A stretch of 5,530 bases of DNA from Thermoanaerobaculia bacterium (GTDB lineage: Bacteria > Acidobacteriota > Thermoanaerobaculia > Gp7-AA8), in NCBI GenBank assembly GCA_023700825.1, contig JAMPYE010000322.1, positions 1-5,530 of the forward strand, written 5' to 3'. The notes beneath the pieces are model-generated. The model saw only the letters and a program-made list of their open reading frames with translations, was not told the DNA's origin and made no database searches. This document shows, in pieces, positions 4,383 to 5,530 of this stretch. Position 1 is the stretch's first letter. The number at the start of each line of letters is the position of its first letter. The position numbers were made by a program, and so were the translations under genes.

Positions 4383-5530
4383 ATGAGCTGGCTCACGCTG
4401 CTGCATTCTCCCTCGTTCCCGATCGCGAACCTGGCGGCGACGCTGGAGCGCGACTCCATCGAAACCAGGGTCATCGAACGTCTCGACCAGGCGCACAAGG
4501 ACTCGGGCCGTCTCGTCGTCATGATTCTCGATCCGGTGCTCGCGAAGTCCGCCACGATGACGCGGTTCACGGCGCGTCCCGGATCGACGATCATCGCCTG
4601 CGGATTGTCCGAGATCCCGGCCAGCATCGACACGACTTCCGTGTTCCTCGAGCTTCCGGCCGATCCTCCCCCGCCCCTGATTCGCTCCGCGCTCAAGCGG
4701 GCGTTCGAGCGCGTGCTCGACGACCTTCGCCGCAAGCAGCTGGAGAACGACCTCAGCGCGCGAAACGAGGAACTCACCGAGCTGACCAAGATCAGCATCG
4801 CGCTGTCGACGGTACGCGACCACGACCAGCTGATCTCGATGATCCTGCAGAAATCGCGGGAACTGAGCCGTTCCGACGCGGGCTCGCTCTATCTCCTCGA
4901 GGACGACGAGTCGGGGCAGCGCGTCCTGAGGTGGGTCTTCGCGCAGAACGACTCCATCGCGGTCGACTTCGAGCAGAAGGTGCTTCCGATCACCAAGAAG
5001 AGCCTCGCGGGCTACGTCGCGCTCACCGGCGAGACTCTCGTGATCGACGATGCGTACAACCTCCCCGAGAACGCCGAGTACTCGATCAACACCTCGTTCG
5101 ACAAGGTGACGGGCTATCTCACCCGCTCGATGCTCGTCTTTCCGATGCGGAACCACCTCGGCGACACGATCGGCGTGCTGCAGCTGATCAACCGCAAGCG
5201 CCCCGGAGTGACCCGGACACTGACGGCCGCGACCGTTCCCGAGGACGTCGTGCCGTTCGATTCGCACTCGATCCAGGTGATGCGCTCGCTTGCCGGACAG
5301 GCCGCCGTGGCGGTCGAGAACAACCTCCTCTACGAATCGATCGAGCGGCTCTTCGAAGGCTTCGTCACCGCGTCGGTCACCGCGATCGAGCAACGCGATC
5401 CGACGACCTCCGGTCACTCCTTCCGCGTTGCCGACCTGACGGTCGAGCTGGCGCGAACCGCCGACGCGCTCGAGACGGGCCCGTTCGCCGCGATCCGCTT
5501 CTCCGTCGATCAGCTGCGCGAAATCCGTTA
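4383..5530 (+). CDS. Pseudo-receiver / GAF / HD-GYP signalling protein (putative c-di-GMP phosphodiesterase), 3' partial
   Basis: The frame is open from ATG 4383 to the window end (382 codons plus TA of the next). AAGGA at 4367-4371 is the likely ribosome site, 11 bases upstream, slightly far; no other ATG, GTG or TTG is seen close by in frame. Residues 1-110 look like a degenerate response-regulator fold. There is a hydrophobic strand ending in ILDP (48-51), a second strand TIIACG (69-74), then FLELPADPPPPLI (88-100) where receivers have Lys-Pro, and a final helix. A charged coiled-coil signalling helix spans about 105-135. A GAF domain covers about 145-315, including GSLYLLEDD (167-175), SLAGYVALTGE (207-217) and GVLQLINRKR (264-273), with a loop insertion at about 274-292. 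Residues 325-382 begin an HD-GYP domain: AIEQRDPTTSGHSFRVA (334-350), with H345 the usual first conserved His. The HDxGK and GYP motifs would follow the window, so catalytic competence cannot be judged. GAF probably binds a small ligand that controls c-di-GMP hydrolysis. It diverges from the oxygenase gene. Confidence 0.85.
   Translation, partial: MSWLTLLHSPSFPIANLAATLERDSIETRVIERLDQAHKDSGRLVVMILDPVLAKSATMTRFTARPGSTIIACGLSEIPASIDTTSVFLELPADPPPPLIRSALKRAFERVLDDLRRKQLENDLSARNEELTELTKISIALSTVRDHDQLISMILQKSRELSRSDAGSLYLLEDDESGQRVLRWVFAQNDSIAVDFEQKVLPITKKSLAGYVALTGETLVIDDAYNLPENAEYSINTSFDKVTGYLTRSMLVFPMRNHLGDTIGVLQLINRKRPGVTRTLTAATVPEDVVPFDSHSIQVMRSLAGQAAVAVENNLLYESIERLFEGFVTASVTAIEQRDPTTSGHSFRVADLTVELARTADALETGPFAAIRFSVDQLREIR

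Noticed and set aside
4293..5417. N-terminal extension of the oxygenase frame to give an 823-residue protein
   Set aside because: The extension is low-complexity, Arg/Asp/Glu/His-rich and wholly antisense to the pseudo-receiver/GAF/HD-GYP coding region, which has recognisable domains. BoxB-type homology starts only after 4292.

Overview
The window is GC-rich and gene-dense. Codon use strongly favours G or C in the third position, and many genes have long open antisense frames as a result. No marker gene fixes the taxon. The gene types fit a free-living, aerobic or facultative Gram-negative bacterium: an ECF-type anti-sigma factor with a Spy/CpxP-like periplasmic protein, a DUF3108 exported protein, IspH, a BoxB-like diiron oxygenase and a pseudo-receiver/GAF/HD-GYP signalling protein. 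Acidobacteriota or another deep-branching soil or sediment lineage is my best guess, by inference only. I see no mobile element, CRISPR array, tRNA or rRNA.

Layout. (1) Positions 2-993, plus strand: the 3' part of a zinc-finger anti-sigma factor gene overlaps a Spy/CpxP-like gene by the four bases ATGA. This looks like the tail of an ECF sigma / anti-sigma / periplasmic effector operon whose sigma gene would lie before the window. (2) Positions 994-1158: a convergent intergenic gap with a strong 11-bp hairpin. (3) Positions 1159-2810, minus strand: ispH (last step of the MEP isoprenoid pathway) followed after 20 bases by an exported DUF3108 protein, probably one transcription unit. (4) Positions 2811-2945: a gap carrying a textbook intrinsic terminator for the gene upstream of it on the minus strand, plus the ispH leader. 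(5) Positions 2946-4292, minus strand: a 448-residue homologue of BoxB, the diiron subunit of benzoyl-CoA 2,3-epoxidase, with all six expected iron ligands but no partner gene in view. (6) Positions 4293-4382: a divergent promoter region. (7) Positions 4383-5530, plus strand: a signalling protein with a degenerate receiver-like N-terminus, a signalling helix, a GAF domain and the beginning of an HD-GYP phosphodiesterase domain, cut by the window end.

The genes form at least four separate transcription units and do not make one obvious pathway. The best candidates for something under-described are the orphan BoxB-like oxygenase and the anti-sigma/Spy pair. I do not see clear evidence for a wholly new multi-gene system in this window.
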